Below, in pieces: positions 9,976 through 17,619 of a DNA stretch of 64,000 bases; the first letter of the stretch is position 1, and every line of letters begins with the position of its first letter. Where the stretch lies: positions 1 to 64,000 of the forward strand of contig NZ_WFLJ01000019.1 of NCBI RefSeq assembly GCF_009208735.1, read 5' to 3'. The position numbers were made by a program, and so were the translations under genes. The notes beneath the pieces are model-generated. The model was not told the origin of the DNA. It made no database searches and was given only the letters and a program-made list of their open reading frames with translations. Source of the DNA: Janthinobacterium rivuli (GTDB taxonomy: Bacteria > Pseudomonadota > Gammaproteobacteria > Burkholderiales > Burkholderiaceae_D).

Positions 9976-10005
9976 TTGACAAAGAGTTTTGCCGATCATT
10001 ACATT
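9976..10005 (+). promoter_or_regulatory. Candidate promoter of the TBDR gene at 10116
   Basis: A consensus -35 box TTGACA (9976-9981) is followed at 18 bases by TACATT (10000-10005), a 4/6 match to TATAAT. Three TBDR genes here (10116, 13142, 35064) have an exact TTGACA with a weak -10. Confidence 0.5.
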
Positions 10006-10011
10006 CGATCA

Positions 10012-10044
10012 ATTGAAAAGAGATAAATCATTTCACTTTTCAAT
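10012..10044. repeat. Inverted repeat in the leader of the TBDR at 10116
   Basis: Perfect 9-base arms, ATTGAAAAG (10012-10020) and CTTTTCAAT (10036-10044), are separated by 15 AT-rich bases just downstream of the candidate promoter. It could be an operator or an RNA hairpin in the 5' leader. It has no T-run. Confidence 0.5.
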
Positions 10045-10115
10045 ATTCTCGGACGTGCTTACCCGCGCGACCGTTCTTGACCTTTTAGCCAACCGCTTTA
10101 TCAGGAGTCTTGAAC

Positions 10116-12785
10116 ATGATTAGAGAAATATGCCTGTCCCGTTCCATCCGTTTGATCTGCGCCAGCGGGCTTGCCGCCGGTTTTCTCAGCCAGCCGGCAC
10201 TGGCACAGGACGGCGGCGACACCGCCGGCATGCAGCGCGTCGAAGTCACCGGCTCCTCCATCAAGCGCCTCGTCTCGGAAACCGCCACTCCCCTCTCCAT
10301 CTTCAAGGCCGAAGATTTCGCCAAGCAGGGTTTGACAACGGCGCAGGAAGTGCTCAGCAAGATTCCCTCGAACGCCTCCAGCATGGGCAGCGGCAATGCC
10401 GTTGGCGGCAACACCAGCGGCTTGCCCACGGGCGGCCAGGCCAGCGCCGACTTGCGCGGCCTGGGCGGCGACAAGACATTGGTGCTGCTCAATGGCCGGC
10501 GCATCGCGAACCACCCGTATGACGGCGCCAGCGTCGACCTGAACATCATCCCGATTGCCGCCCTGGAACGCGTCGAAGTGCTGCGCGACGGCGCCTCGGC
10601 CATCTACGGCACGGATGCCATCGGCGGCGTCATCAACTTCATCACCAAGCGTTCGGTCAACGTCACCAACATCACCGCCGAAGCGGTCGCGCCCGAGCAC
10701 AAGGGCGGCGGCGAACACCGCATCAACCTGTCGACGGGCTTCGGCAAGCTCGACACCGATGGCTACAATATTTTCGGCGTGGTCGACTACCACAAGCAGA
10801 ATGTGCTGACCTCGCAGGACCGCGCCTTCTCGGCGACGGGCATCATTCCCTCGCGCGGCCTGTCGCTGACCAGCGGCACCACCTTCCCCGGCAATTACTT
10901 CGATGCGGCCGCCAACGGCGGCAAGGGCCTGGCCGGCAATCCCTACGCGGCCACGGGCTGCAATCCGCCCCTGTCCGTGGCGGCGGCCAACGGCACCTGC
11001 CGCCAAGACTACACGCGCCAGATCGACGACCTGCCGGCGCAGGAGCAGGTGGCCTTCTTCGGCAAGGGCGCCTTCAAGCTCGGTGGCGGCCACCTGGCCA
11101 CTGTGGAATACTTGCATTCGGAAAACAAGGTCAAGGCACGCACGGCGCCACCACCGCAAACGGGCCTGATCCTGCCCAATACGAGCAAATACTATCCGGG
11201 CAATGCGGGCGGCGTGCCGGCCCAGCCTGGCCTGTCGGGCCAGCCGCTGAGCGTCAACTGGCGTCCCGTGGAAGCGGGCCAGCGGCAAATCGATTCCGAT
11301 GGCAAGGCGGACCGCCTGGTGGTGGCGCTCGAAGGCGAACTGGCCGGCTGGGACTACAAGACGGGCCTGAGCCACGCCATCAGCAAGTCGTCCGAGAAAT
11401 TTACGGGTGGCTATGTGCAGGATGCCTCGTTCGCCGCCGGCGTGCTGAACGGCATCCTGAACCCGTTCGGCATGCAGGATACGGCCGGCAAGGCTTACCT
11501 GGACAGCACCGCCCTGCGCGGCGAAGTGCAGAACGCCAAGGTCACCACGACGGGCTTCGACATCAAGGGTAGCCGCGAGCTGATGCAGCTGGCCGGCGGC
11601 CCGCTGGCCATCGCACTGGGTGGCGAGCTGCGGCGCGAAAAGGCGGAATTCAACGTCAACCGCGACATCGCCAGCCAGGCCACCAGTTCCGGCCTGTCCG
11701 GCTCGCTATCGAAGAACGGTTCGCGCGACATCGAAGCCGTCTTCGGCGAAGTCAACCTGCCGCTGATCAAGGACTTGGAAGTGCAACTGGCGGCCCGCTT
11801 CGACCACTACAGCGATGTCGGCAGCACCACCAATCCCAAGCTGGCCTTGCGCTACCAGGCCAGCAGCGCGCTGGTGCTGCGCGGCTCGGCCAGCACGGGT
11901 TTCCGCGCCCCCACCCTGTTTGAAAAGAATGCGCCGCCGTCGAAGAACGATACCAACGATTCCTACGACGACCCCATCCTGTGCCCGGGCGGCGTGCCGC
12001 AGCCGGGCGCCAATCCCCTGCGCGATTGCGACTTGCAGCAATTCAAGCTACAAGGCGGCAATGAAAAGCTGAAGCCGGAAAAATCCACCACCTTCGCCTT
12101 CGGCCTCGTGCTCGAGCCCGTCAAGGAAGTGACGGTGGCCATCGATTACTGGAACATCCACCTGAAGGACAAGATTTCGTCGCTGCCCGAGCAATCGATC
12201 TACGGCAACTACGAAAAATACAAGGCCTTGTTCCTGCGCAATCCCGATGGCTCCCCTTACGCCATCCTGGACTTGAACGACAACCTCGGCGAAGTGAAGA
12301 CAGACGGCATCGACGTCAGCCTGAATGCCCGCCTGGGGCGCGGCGCCTACGGCGACTTCAGCGTGTCGGTGGACGGCACCTGGACCCACAAGTATGACTA
12401 CCAGAACGAGCGCGGCGGTGAATTCATCGCCAACGTGGGCCGCTATGCGGACAACAATCCCGTATTCCGCTGGAAACATACGGCCGCGCTGAACTGGCGC
12501 ATGGGCAACTGGGGCGCCACCGTGTCGCAATCGTTCAAGTCCGGCTACACGGACCAGAACCAGGTGGATCCGCAGTTCCGCCACGATGTGCCGTCGTACA
12601 GCCTGCTGAACGTCTCGGGCAGCTATGTGTGGAAAGGCTTGCTGCTGACGGCCGGCGTGAAAAACCTGTTCGACAAGGAACCGCCGTTCTCGAACCAGGG
12701 CACCCTGTTCCAGAAAGGCTATGACCCGCGCTACACGGACCCGATCGGGCGCGCCTACTACTTGCGCGGCAGCTATACGTTTTAA
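10116..12785 (+). CDS. TonB-dependent outer-membrane receptor (TBDR 1)
   Basis: An 889-residue outer-membrane receptor. A signal peptide ends near QPALAQ (about residue 30), then comes the conserved N-terminal motif QRVEVTGSSIKR, the plug domain (KTLVLLNGRRI, VLRDGASAIYGTDAIGGVINFI) and a 22-strand-type barrel ending in an aromatic residue (GSYTF). No extra N-terminal signalling (STN) domain precedes the plug, so it should not signal to an anti-sigma factor. ATG 10116 has AGGAG eight bases upstream; the TTG two codons earlier sits too close to that box. The substrate is unknown. It shares the SSIKR motif with TBDR 2 and TBDR 5, suggesting paralogy. Confidence 0.93.
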   Translation: MIREICLSRSIRLICASGLAAGFLSQPALAQDGGDTAGMQRVEVTGSSIKRLVSETATPLSIFKAEDFAKQGLTTAQEVLSKIPSNASSMGSGNAVGGNTSGLPTGGQASADLRGLGGDKTLVLLNGRRIANHPYDGASVDLNIIPIAALERVEVLRDGASAIYGTDAIGGVINFITKRSVNVTNITAEAVAPEHKGGGEHRINLSTGFGKLDTDGYNIFGVVDYHKQNVLTSQDRAFSATGIIPSRGLSLTSGTTFPGNYFDAAANGGKGLAGNPYAATGCNPPLSVAAANGTCRQDYTRQIDDLPAQEQVAFFGKGAFKLGGGHLATVEYLHSENKVKARTAPPPQTGLILPNTSKYYPGNAGGVPAQPGLSGQPLSVNWRPVEAGQRQIDSDGKADRLVVALEGELAGWDYKTGLSHAISKSSEKFTGGYVQDASFAAGVLNGILNPFGMQDTAGKAYLDSTALRGEVQNAKVTTTGFDIKGSRELMQLAGGPLAIALGGELRREKAEFNVNRDIASQATSSGLSGSLSKNGSRDIEAVFGEVNLPLIKDLEVQLAARFDHYSDVGSTTNPKLALRYQASSALVLRGSASTGFRAPTLFEKNAPPSKNDTNDSYDDPILCPGGVPQPGANPLRDCDLQQFKLQGGNEKLKPEKSTTFAFGLVLEPVKEVTVAIDYWNIHLKDKISSLPEQSIYGNYEKYKALFLRNPDGSPYAILDLNDNLGEVKTDGIDVSLNARLGRGAYGDFSVSVDGTWTHKYDYQNERGGEFIANVGRYADNNPVFRWKHTAALNWRMGNWGATVSQSFKSGYTDQNQVDPQFRHDVPSYSLLNVSGSYVWKGLLLTAGVKNLFDKEPPFSNQGTLFQKGYDPRYTDPIGRAYYLRGSYTF

Positions 12786-12850
12786 GGGAAATTTTCAGGT
12801 CAACAGATAAAACAGGCAGCGCGGGCAACAGCTTGCCAGCAACAGAAAAG

Positions 12851-12886
12851 CGGCGCCATCAGCGATGATGTGCGCCGTTTTATTTT
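12851..12886 (+). terminator. Intrinsic terminator after TBDR 1
   Basis: A stem CGGCGC / GCGCCG (12851-12856 with 12872-12877), with further pairing inside the loop, is followed by TTTTATTTT. It ends 65-100 bases past the TBDR 1 stop and separates it from TBDR 2. Confidence 0.75.
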
Positions 12887-12989
12887 ACCCATCTGAGCAA
12901 GGCTGACAAGGGTTCCCGATACTTTATTGCTGAAGGATTACAAAAAAAACAGGGAAATGTTGCATTTCGTCCAAAAAGTCCGCACGAAA

Positions 12990-13018
12990 TTGACAATCTG
13001 AATGGTGAATGTTTTGAT
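12990..13018 (+). promoter_or_regulatory. Candidate promoter of the TBDR gene at 13142
   Basis: TTGACA (12990-12995), a 17-base spacer, then TTTGAT (13013-13018). The same hexamers occur upstream of TBDR 4. Confidence 0.55.
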
Positions 13019-13027
13019 GAGGGCCCG

Positions 13028-13092
13028 GAAAATTTACAGAATTTTCATTGGTGGATTTTCAAAAAGGCAAATAAATTGTTGGCAAGCAACAA
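13028..13092. repeat. Two inverted repeats in the TBDR 2 leader
   Basis: GAAAATT / AATTTTC with a 5-base centre lies at 13028-13046. TTGTTG / CAACAA with a 5-base centre lies at 13076-13092. Both fall between the candidate promoter and the start codon, so they are either operators or leader RNA stems. Confidence 0.45.
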
Positions 13093-13141
13093 GTTATTTC
13101 AAAATAATTGCCGCCTTTATCACAATAACAAGGAATTTCAG

Positions 13142-15985
13142 ATGATGATAGAAAATGTAATGTCGCGGTCGCTGCGCCTGATGTTTGCAGGCGGCATGGC
13201 CCTGAGCATGCACGCCGCGTATGCGCAAGAAACAACAGATGGCACCATGCAGCGCGTGGAAGTCACGGGTTCGAGCATCAAGCGCATCGCTTCCGAAGCG
13301 TCGCTGCCGGTGCAGTCGTTCAACCAGAAAGACATCAAGAAAACCGGCGTTACCACGGTTACCGATTTCATCCAGCAAATTCCTGCAATGCAGGGCTTCT
13401 CCGTGGCCGCCGATTCGGTGGGCGGTGGCGGCGGCGGCGTCACCACGGCCTCGATCCACGATATTGGCTCAGCCTACACGCTGGTGCTGCTGAATGGCCG
13501 CCGTCTTGCGCCATCCAATTCGGGCACCACCATCGACTTGAACTCGATTCCACTGGCCGCCATCGAGCGCGTGGAAGTGCTGACGGACGGCGCCTCGGCC
13601 CTGTACGGCGCCGACGCCATCGCCGGCGTGGTCAACTTCATCCTGAAAAAAGGCACCTCGCCGCTGGAAATCAATGCCAAGTATTCGCGTCCTGAAGAAA
13701 AAGGCGGGGCCAGCAATTCGATTTCGATCAGCAAGGGCTTCGGCGACATCGACGAAGACGGCTACAGCATCTTCGTGTCGGCCAGCCATGACGAACAAAA
13801 ATCGCTGAAAGCATCGCAACGCAGCTTCGCGAAAAGCGGCATCATCAATTTCAACGATCCGAAGACCGGCAAGGCACTGCAATTCATCAACGGTTCCTCG
13901 CGCTCGGCACCAGGCAATGCCACGGTCGATTACAACCGTACCGATGCGAACGGCAAGGTGGTCATCGATCCAGAGACCAACAAGCCCTTCGTCGACAACG
14001 TCAATCTGAATCCGTACGCGCTGGCCCATGGCGGCAAATGCGCCGCCAGCAACATGGATTTCTACGGCGACGGCAATTGCTACTTCGATTCGCCATCGAC
14101 CATCGAAATCAATCCCGAATCGAAGCGCGACTCGCTGTTCAGCTCGGGTACCGTCAAGCTGGGCAAGACCGGCTTCCAGGGCTTCTATGACCTGGCCTAT
14201 ACGGAAGCGCGCATCATCGCCAGCATCGCGCCGTACCCGGCCGATTTCTCCGTCGATGTCGGCTCGCCGCTGTTCAACAAATATCTGGCGCCGAACCTGA
14301 CGCCTGCGCAACTGGCCAACGCCACGGGCGCCGTCGCCAAATACCGCCTGTCGGAAATGGGCAACCGCGTGTACGACTACGGCACCAAGGCCACCCACAT
14401 CGTCGCCGGCGTCGATGGCAATGCATTCGGCTGGGACATCAACTCGGCCGTGACGTACTCGAAAAACAAGCAGACGCAGAAATACGTCAGCGGCTTCCCG
14501 CTGGCCGACAAATTCGACGCGCAAGTCGCCGCCGGCAATATCGACCCGTTCGCCTACCCTGTGGGTTCCATGCCGGACGCCATGCGTCAGGCACTGATGG
14601 GCACGGGTTTCAGCGGCACGTACAACACGCAAACCGTGGAAATGAAGGGCATCGACGGCCGCGCTTCGCGTCCTGTGTTCTCGCTGCCAGGCGGCACCGC
14701 CATGCTGGGTGTGGGCGCCGACTACCGCAACACCTCGTACAAGGTGAAGCAGGCCGACGTCGCCAAGCAGGCGCAGATCCTGTTTGACAATGCACAAGTC
14801 GACAGTGAATACGCGCGCGACAATGCCGGCGCCTACGCCGAGCTGATGCTGCCGATCTCGAAAAAACTGGAAATGACCGGCTCGCTGCGTTATGACCAGA
14901 TCGGCGCCATCGACGACAAGTTGACGGGCAAGACGGTAGGCAAGAAAGAAAACGCCACCACCTGGAAAGTCAGCGGCAAGTATTCCGCGACCAAAAGCCT
15001 GATGTTCCGCGCCGCTGCCGGCACCGGCTTCCGCGCCGCCAGCATGCAGGAAATCGCTGGTCCACTGGAAGACTGGGGCGTCACGGGCGGTAACTACCAA
15101 TGCCCATTGACGGCGGCGAATGGCATGGGCGGTCACCCGCTGGCCAGCTACTGCAGCGGCGTCGGACGCCAGCAGTTCGAAGCCTTCCAGGGCGGCAATC
15201 CGGACCTGAAACCGGAAACGTCGAAGCAATGGAGCATCGGCACCGTGTTCGAGCCGATCGACAGCCTGTCGATGTCGTTCGACCTGTGGAATGTGCAGAT
15301 CAACGATCAGGTGACTGCGGTTTCCGAAGGTTTGATCTTCAACAATCCATCCAAGTATGCCGATCTGTTCACCACCAAGCACATCACCTCGACGGGCAAG
15401 GACGTGCTGGCCGTCAAACTGCTGCCAATCAACATCGGCAAAGTGGAAAACCGCGGTATCGACTACGACTTCACCCACAAGATGAAGCTGCTGGACGGCC
15501 GTCTGACGAGCCGCCTGATGGGTACCTATCTGCTGCGCTCGCGCTACACGACGCCAGGCACCAACGATCAATGGGAAACCAGCCTGAATCGCTACGGTTC
15601 GAACGACAAGGTCAGCTTCCGCAACATCATCCGCGCCACCAGCACGTATGAGACGGCCAAGTTCACGCATACGCTGAGCGCCAGCTACCGCAACGGCTAT
15701 ACGGACAAGGAACAGACGGTCAAAGACTGCGCCGTGATCGTCGCCGGCAGCCCTGGCGAATGCTATGGCATCCAGCTGGAAGTGCCGAGCTACACCACCT
15801 TCGACTTCCAGACGGCTTACCGTCCGCTGAAGAACGTGGAAATCACGGGCGGCATCCTGAACCTGTTCGACCGCAATCCGCCGTTCACCCTGCGTAACAC
15901 GGGTTCGCATCAAGTGGGCTACAACCCATCGTACTCGAGCGCCCTGGGCCGCCAGTTCTACCTGAGCGGTTCCTACAAGTTCTAA
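13142..15985 (+). CDS. TonB-dependent outer-membrane receptor (TBDR 2)
   Basis: The 947-residue receptor has a signal peptide to about HAAYAQ (residue 29), the QRVEVTGSSIKR motif, a plug domain (YTLVLLNGRRLAPS, LTDGASALYGADAIAGVVNFILKK) and a C-terminal barrel ending GSYKF. The N-terminal 200 residues resemble TBDR 1 and TBDR 5 closely; the barrel differs, as expected for a different ligand. An AAGGA box precedes ATG 13142; the open frame extends 22 codons upstream through AT-rich leader, which I excluded. The gene is monocistronic: it has its own promoter and is followed by a strong bidirectional terminator. Ligand unknown. Confidence 0.93.
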   Translation: MMIENVMSRSLRLMFAGGMALSMHAAYAQETTDGTMQRVEVTGSSIKRIASEASLPVQSFNQKDIKKTGVTTVTDFIQQIPAMQGFSVAADSVGGGGGGVTTASIHDIGSAYTLVLLNGRRLAPSNSGTTIDLNSIPLAAIERVEVLTDGASALYGADAIAGVVNFILKKGTSPLEINAKYSRPEEKGGASNSISISKGFGDIDEDGYSIFVSASHDEQKSLKASQRSFAKSGIINFNDPKTGKALQFINGSSRSAPGNATVDYNRTDANGKVVIDPETNKPFVDNVNLNPYALAHGGKCAASNMDFYGDGNCYFDSPSTIEINPESKRDSLFSSGTVKLGKTGFQGFYDLAYTEARIIASIAPYPADFSVDVGSPLFNKYLAPNLTPAQLANATGAVAKYRLSEMGNRVYDYGTKATHIVAGVDGNAFGWDINSAVTYSKNKQTQKYVSGFPLADKFDAQVAAGNIDPFAYPVGSMPDAMRQALMGTGFSGTYNTQTVEMKGIDGRASRPVFSLPGGTAMLGVGADYRNTSYKVKQADVAKQAQILFDNAQVDSEYARDNAGAYAELMLPISKKLEMTGSLRYDQIGAIDDKLTGKTVGKKENATTWKVSGKYSATKSLMFRAAAGTGFRAASMQEIAGPLEDWGVTGGNYQCPLTAANGMGGHPLASYCSGVGRQQFEAFQGGNPDLKPETSKQWSIGTVFEPIDSLSMSFDLWNVQINDQVTAVSEGLIFNNPSKYADLFTTKHITSTGKDVLAVKLLPINIGKVENRGIDYDFTHKMKLLDGRLTSRLMGTYLLRSRYTTPGTNDQWETSLNRYGSNDKVSFRNIIRATSTYETAKFTHTLSASYRNGYTDKEQTVKDCAVIVAGSPGECYGIQLEVPSYTTFDFQTAYRPLKNVEITGGILNLFDRNPPFTLRNTGSHQVGYNPSYSSALGRQFYLSGSYKF

Positions 15986-16007
15986 GCTCACCGTGAGCTG
16001 AAAACTG

Positions 16008-16043
16008 AAAAGCCCGGAAAGCTTAGCTTTCCGGGCTTTTTTT
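16008..16043. terminator. Bidirectional terminator between TBDR 2 and aroG
   Basis: A perfect 15-bp stem (AAAAGCCCGGAAAGC paired across a TTA loop) is flanked by A and T runs, so it can stop the converging TBDR 2 and aroG transcripts. Confidence 0.9.
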
Positions 16044-16059
16044 CATGCTGCGTGCCACG

Positions 16060-17127
16060 TTACTCCGCGTCGCCCTGCAAGCGGCGCTGCTTGACGGCTT
16101 GCGCCAGGTTTTCCAGCACGGCCACGCTGGCGCTCCAGTCGATGCAACCGTCCGTGACGGACTGGCCATAGACCAATTCCTTGCCCGGGATCAGATCCTG
16201 GCGCCCCGCCACCAGGTGCGACTCCACCATCACGCCGACGATGCGCCCATCGCCGCCTGCCACCTGGCTGGCGATGTCGGCGCACACGGGGATCTGGTTT
16301 TCCGGTTTTTTCGAGCTGTTCGCATGCGAGGCATCGATCATCAGGCGCGCCGCCAGGCCTTGCGCGGCGATGGCCTTGCATGCCTCGCCCACGCTGGCCG
16401 CATCATAGTTCGGGGTTTTTCCGCCGCGCAAGATGATATGGCAATCCTCGTTGCCGTTGGTCGAGACGATGGCCGAGTGCCCGCCCTTCGTGACGGAAAG
16501 GAAATGGTGCGGCTGCGAGGCGGCCTTGATGGCTTCCACGGCGATTTTCACATTGCCGTCCGTGCCATTCTTGAATCCGACCGGACAGGACAGTCCCGAC
16601 GCCAGCTCGCGGTGCACCTGCGACTCCGTCGTGCGCGCGCCGATGGCGCCCCAGCTGATCAGGTCGGCGATGTATTGCGGGCTGATGACGTCGAGGAACT
16701 CCGTGCCGGCCGGCAAGCCCAGCTCATTGATATCGCGCAACAGCTCGCGCGCCATGCGCAAGCCGTCGTTGATGCGGAAGCTGTTGTCCATGTACGGATC
16801 GTTGATCAGACCCTTCCAGCCCACCGTGGTGCGCGGCTTCTCGAAGTAGACGCGCATGACGATTTCCAGTTCGCCGGCGAAACGCGCGCGCTCTTTGACC
16901 AGCAGACGCGCATATTCCATCGCCGCCTTGGTGTCGTGGATGGAGCAAGGCCCGATCACCACCATCAGGCGATCGTCCTGGCCATGCAGAATACGGTGCA
17001 GGGCAATACGGGCGCTGGCGGCGGTCTGTTCGGCTTGCTCCGAGCAGGCGAATTCGCGGATCAGGTGGGACGGCGGTGTCAGTTCCTTCATTTCGCGAAT
17101 GCGCAAATCATCGGTGCGGGGCATCAT
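16060..17127 (-). CDS. aroG: 3-deoxy-7-phosphoheptulonate (DAHP) synthase, class I AroG type
   Basis: Catalyses condensation of phosphoenolpyruvate and erythrose-4-phosphate to DAHP, the first step of the shikimate pathway. The roughly 355-residue protein matches Escherichia coli AroG along its length: VVIGPCSIHD, VYFEKPRTTVGWKGLINDP, SWGAIGARTTESQVHRELASGLSCPVGFKNGTDG and the MIDxSHANSSK metal/substrate region. The N-terminal DDLRIREMKEL stretch corresponds to the regulatory extension of AroF/G/H. GGAG lies 3 bases before ATG 17127 and 6 before ATG 17124, so either may be used. A Phe/Tyr-rich leader peptide and a terminator precede it, implying attenuation by aromatic amino acid supply. Confidence 0.95.
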   Translation of the reverse strand: MMPRTDDLRIREMKELTPPSHLIREFACSEQAEQTAASARIALHRILHGQDDRLMVVIGPCSIHDTKAAMEYARLLVKERARFAGELEIVMRVYFEKPRTTVGWKGLINDPYMDNSFRINDGLRMARELLRDINELGLPAGTEFLDVISPQYIADLISWGAIGARTTESQVHRELASGLSCPVGFKNGTDGNVKIAVEAIKAASQPHHFLSVTKGGHSAIVSTNGNEDCHIILRGGKTPNYDAASVGEACKAIAAQGLAARLMIDASHANSSKKPENQIPVCADIASQVAGGDGRIVGVMVESHLVAGRQDLIPGKELVYGQSVTDGCIDWSASVAVLENLAQAVKQRRLQGDAE

Positions 17128-17164
17128 TTTCTCCAAAATTTAAGGATGGGTAAAACATCTGGGT

Positions 17165-17197
17165 AAAAAAAAACCGCCATCAGTGGCGGTTTTTTAG
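17165..17197 (-). terminator. Attenuator terminator in the aroG leader
   Basis: The ACCGCCA / TGGCGGT stem (17173-17179 with 17184-17190), extended by A/T pairs to about 12 bp, has a 4-base loop. Read towards aroG it is followed by nine T residues. It ends 38 bases before the aroG start codon and after the leader peptide, so it can only act on the aroG transcript itself. Confidence 0.85.
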
Positions 17198-17238
17198 AAT
17201 TTGCTGGGATCTCGTTTTGCTGCTACGTGAACCGACCG
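17198..17238 (-). promoter_or_regulatory. Candidate antiterminator segment of the aroG leader
   Basis: Alternative pairings can be drawn on the minus-strand RNA. AGCGGT just after the leader stop (17235-17240) can pair with ACCGCT inside the leader ORF (17281-17286). The following CGGTT (17230-17234), or GGCGGT at the end of the leader ORF (17246-17251), can pair with the 5' arm AACCGCC of the terminator. This is the 1:2, 2:3, 3:4 layout of an amino acid attenuator. The pairings were found by eye, not by folding. Confidence 0.6.
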
Positions 17239-17307
17239 CTACTCCACCGCCTTTGGGCTGGAATTGCTAAAGTAAAAGTAAGCGGTAAAAAAGTGGCGAG
17301 CGAACAT
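17239..17307 (-). CDS. aroG leader peptide, Phe/Tyr-rich (22 residues)
   Basis: A 22-codon frame begins MFARHFFTAYFYF, with five Phe and two Tyr in the first 13 residues, and stops with TAG at 17239. It sits between a candidate promoter and the intrinsic terminator ahead of aroG. Known pheA and pheST leader peptides (for example the PheL type) show the same clustering of Phe codons. The inferred role is that a ribosome stalled on Phe/Tyr codons during starvation exposes the downstream segment and prevents terminator folding, letting polymerase reach aroG. The ribosome-binding site is weak (GGA about 9 bases upstream). The peptide itself probably has no other function. Confidence 0.78.
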   Translation of the reverse strand: MFARHFFTAYFYFSNSSPKAVE

Positions 17308-17334
17308 GCGATTTATCCGTAAGTGATGAACGAC

Positions 17335-17362
17335 TATAAACCTAAATTGCAAGGGTTGGCAA
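17335..17362 (-). promoter_or_regulatory. Candidate promoter of the aroG leader
   Basis: On the minus strand TTGCCA (17362-17357), a 16-base spacer and TTTATA (17340-17335) would start RNA near 17328, about 20 bases before the leader peptide ATG. The terminated leader RNA would be about 160 nt. Confidence 0.5.
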
Positions 17363-17619
17363 GCGTATTTGTCGGAAAAGCCGCATGTTGCCGCCCTTTT
17401 ACACTGAAAAATACGTCAAAAAGCAAAAAAAGTTGCGCGGTGTTGATGCGCAGCGGCGGCTCACCAACGCTGTGGCCGCCGTGGCGCGCACGCCACGCCA
17501 GCCCGATTTGACGAAGGGAAGCAGCGCACTCCTGATGTAGATCGAATCCCGGCCGGGCCGCACGGCCAAGACTCCAAGGTGCACCTCACCTTTTTCTGTC
17601 TGACCTTCCGGAGAATCGC
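17363..17619 (+). promoter_or_regulatory. Upstream region of TBDR 3
   Basis: About 250 bases between the divergent aroG leader promoter and TBDR 3. It must hold the TBDR 3 promoter, but no exact TTGACA box like those of the other TBDR genes is visible. The ribosome-binding site CGGAGA lies just before ATG 17620. Confidence 0.4.

Noticed and set aside
13469..15991. 840-codon minus-strand frame opposite TBDR 2, and a similar 792-codon frame at 17962-20340 opposite TBDR 3
   Set aside because: Composition is that of antisense reading of a high-GC gene; no recognised domain, while the opposite strand encodes conserved receptors.
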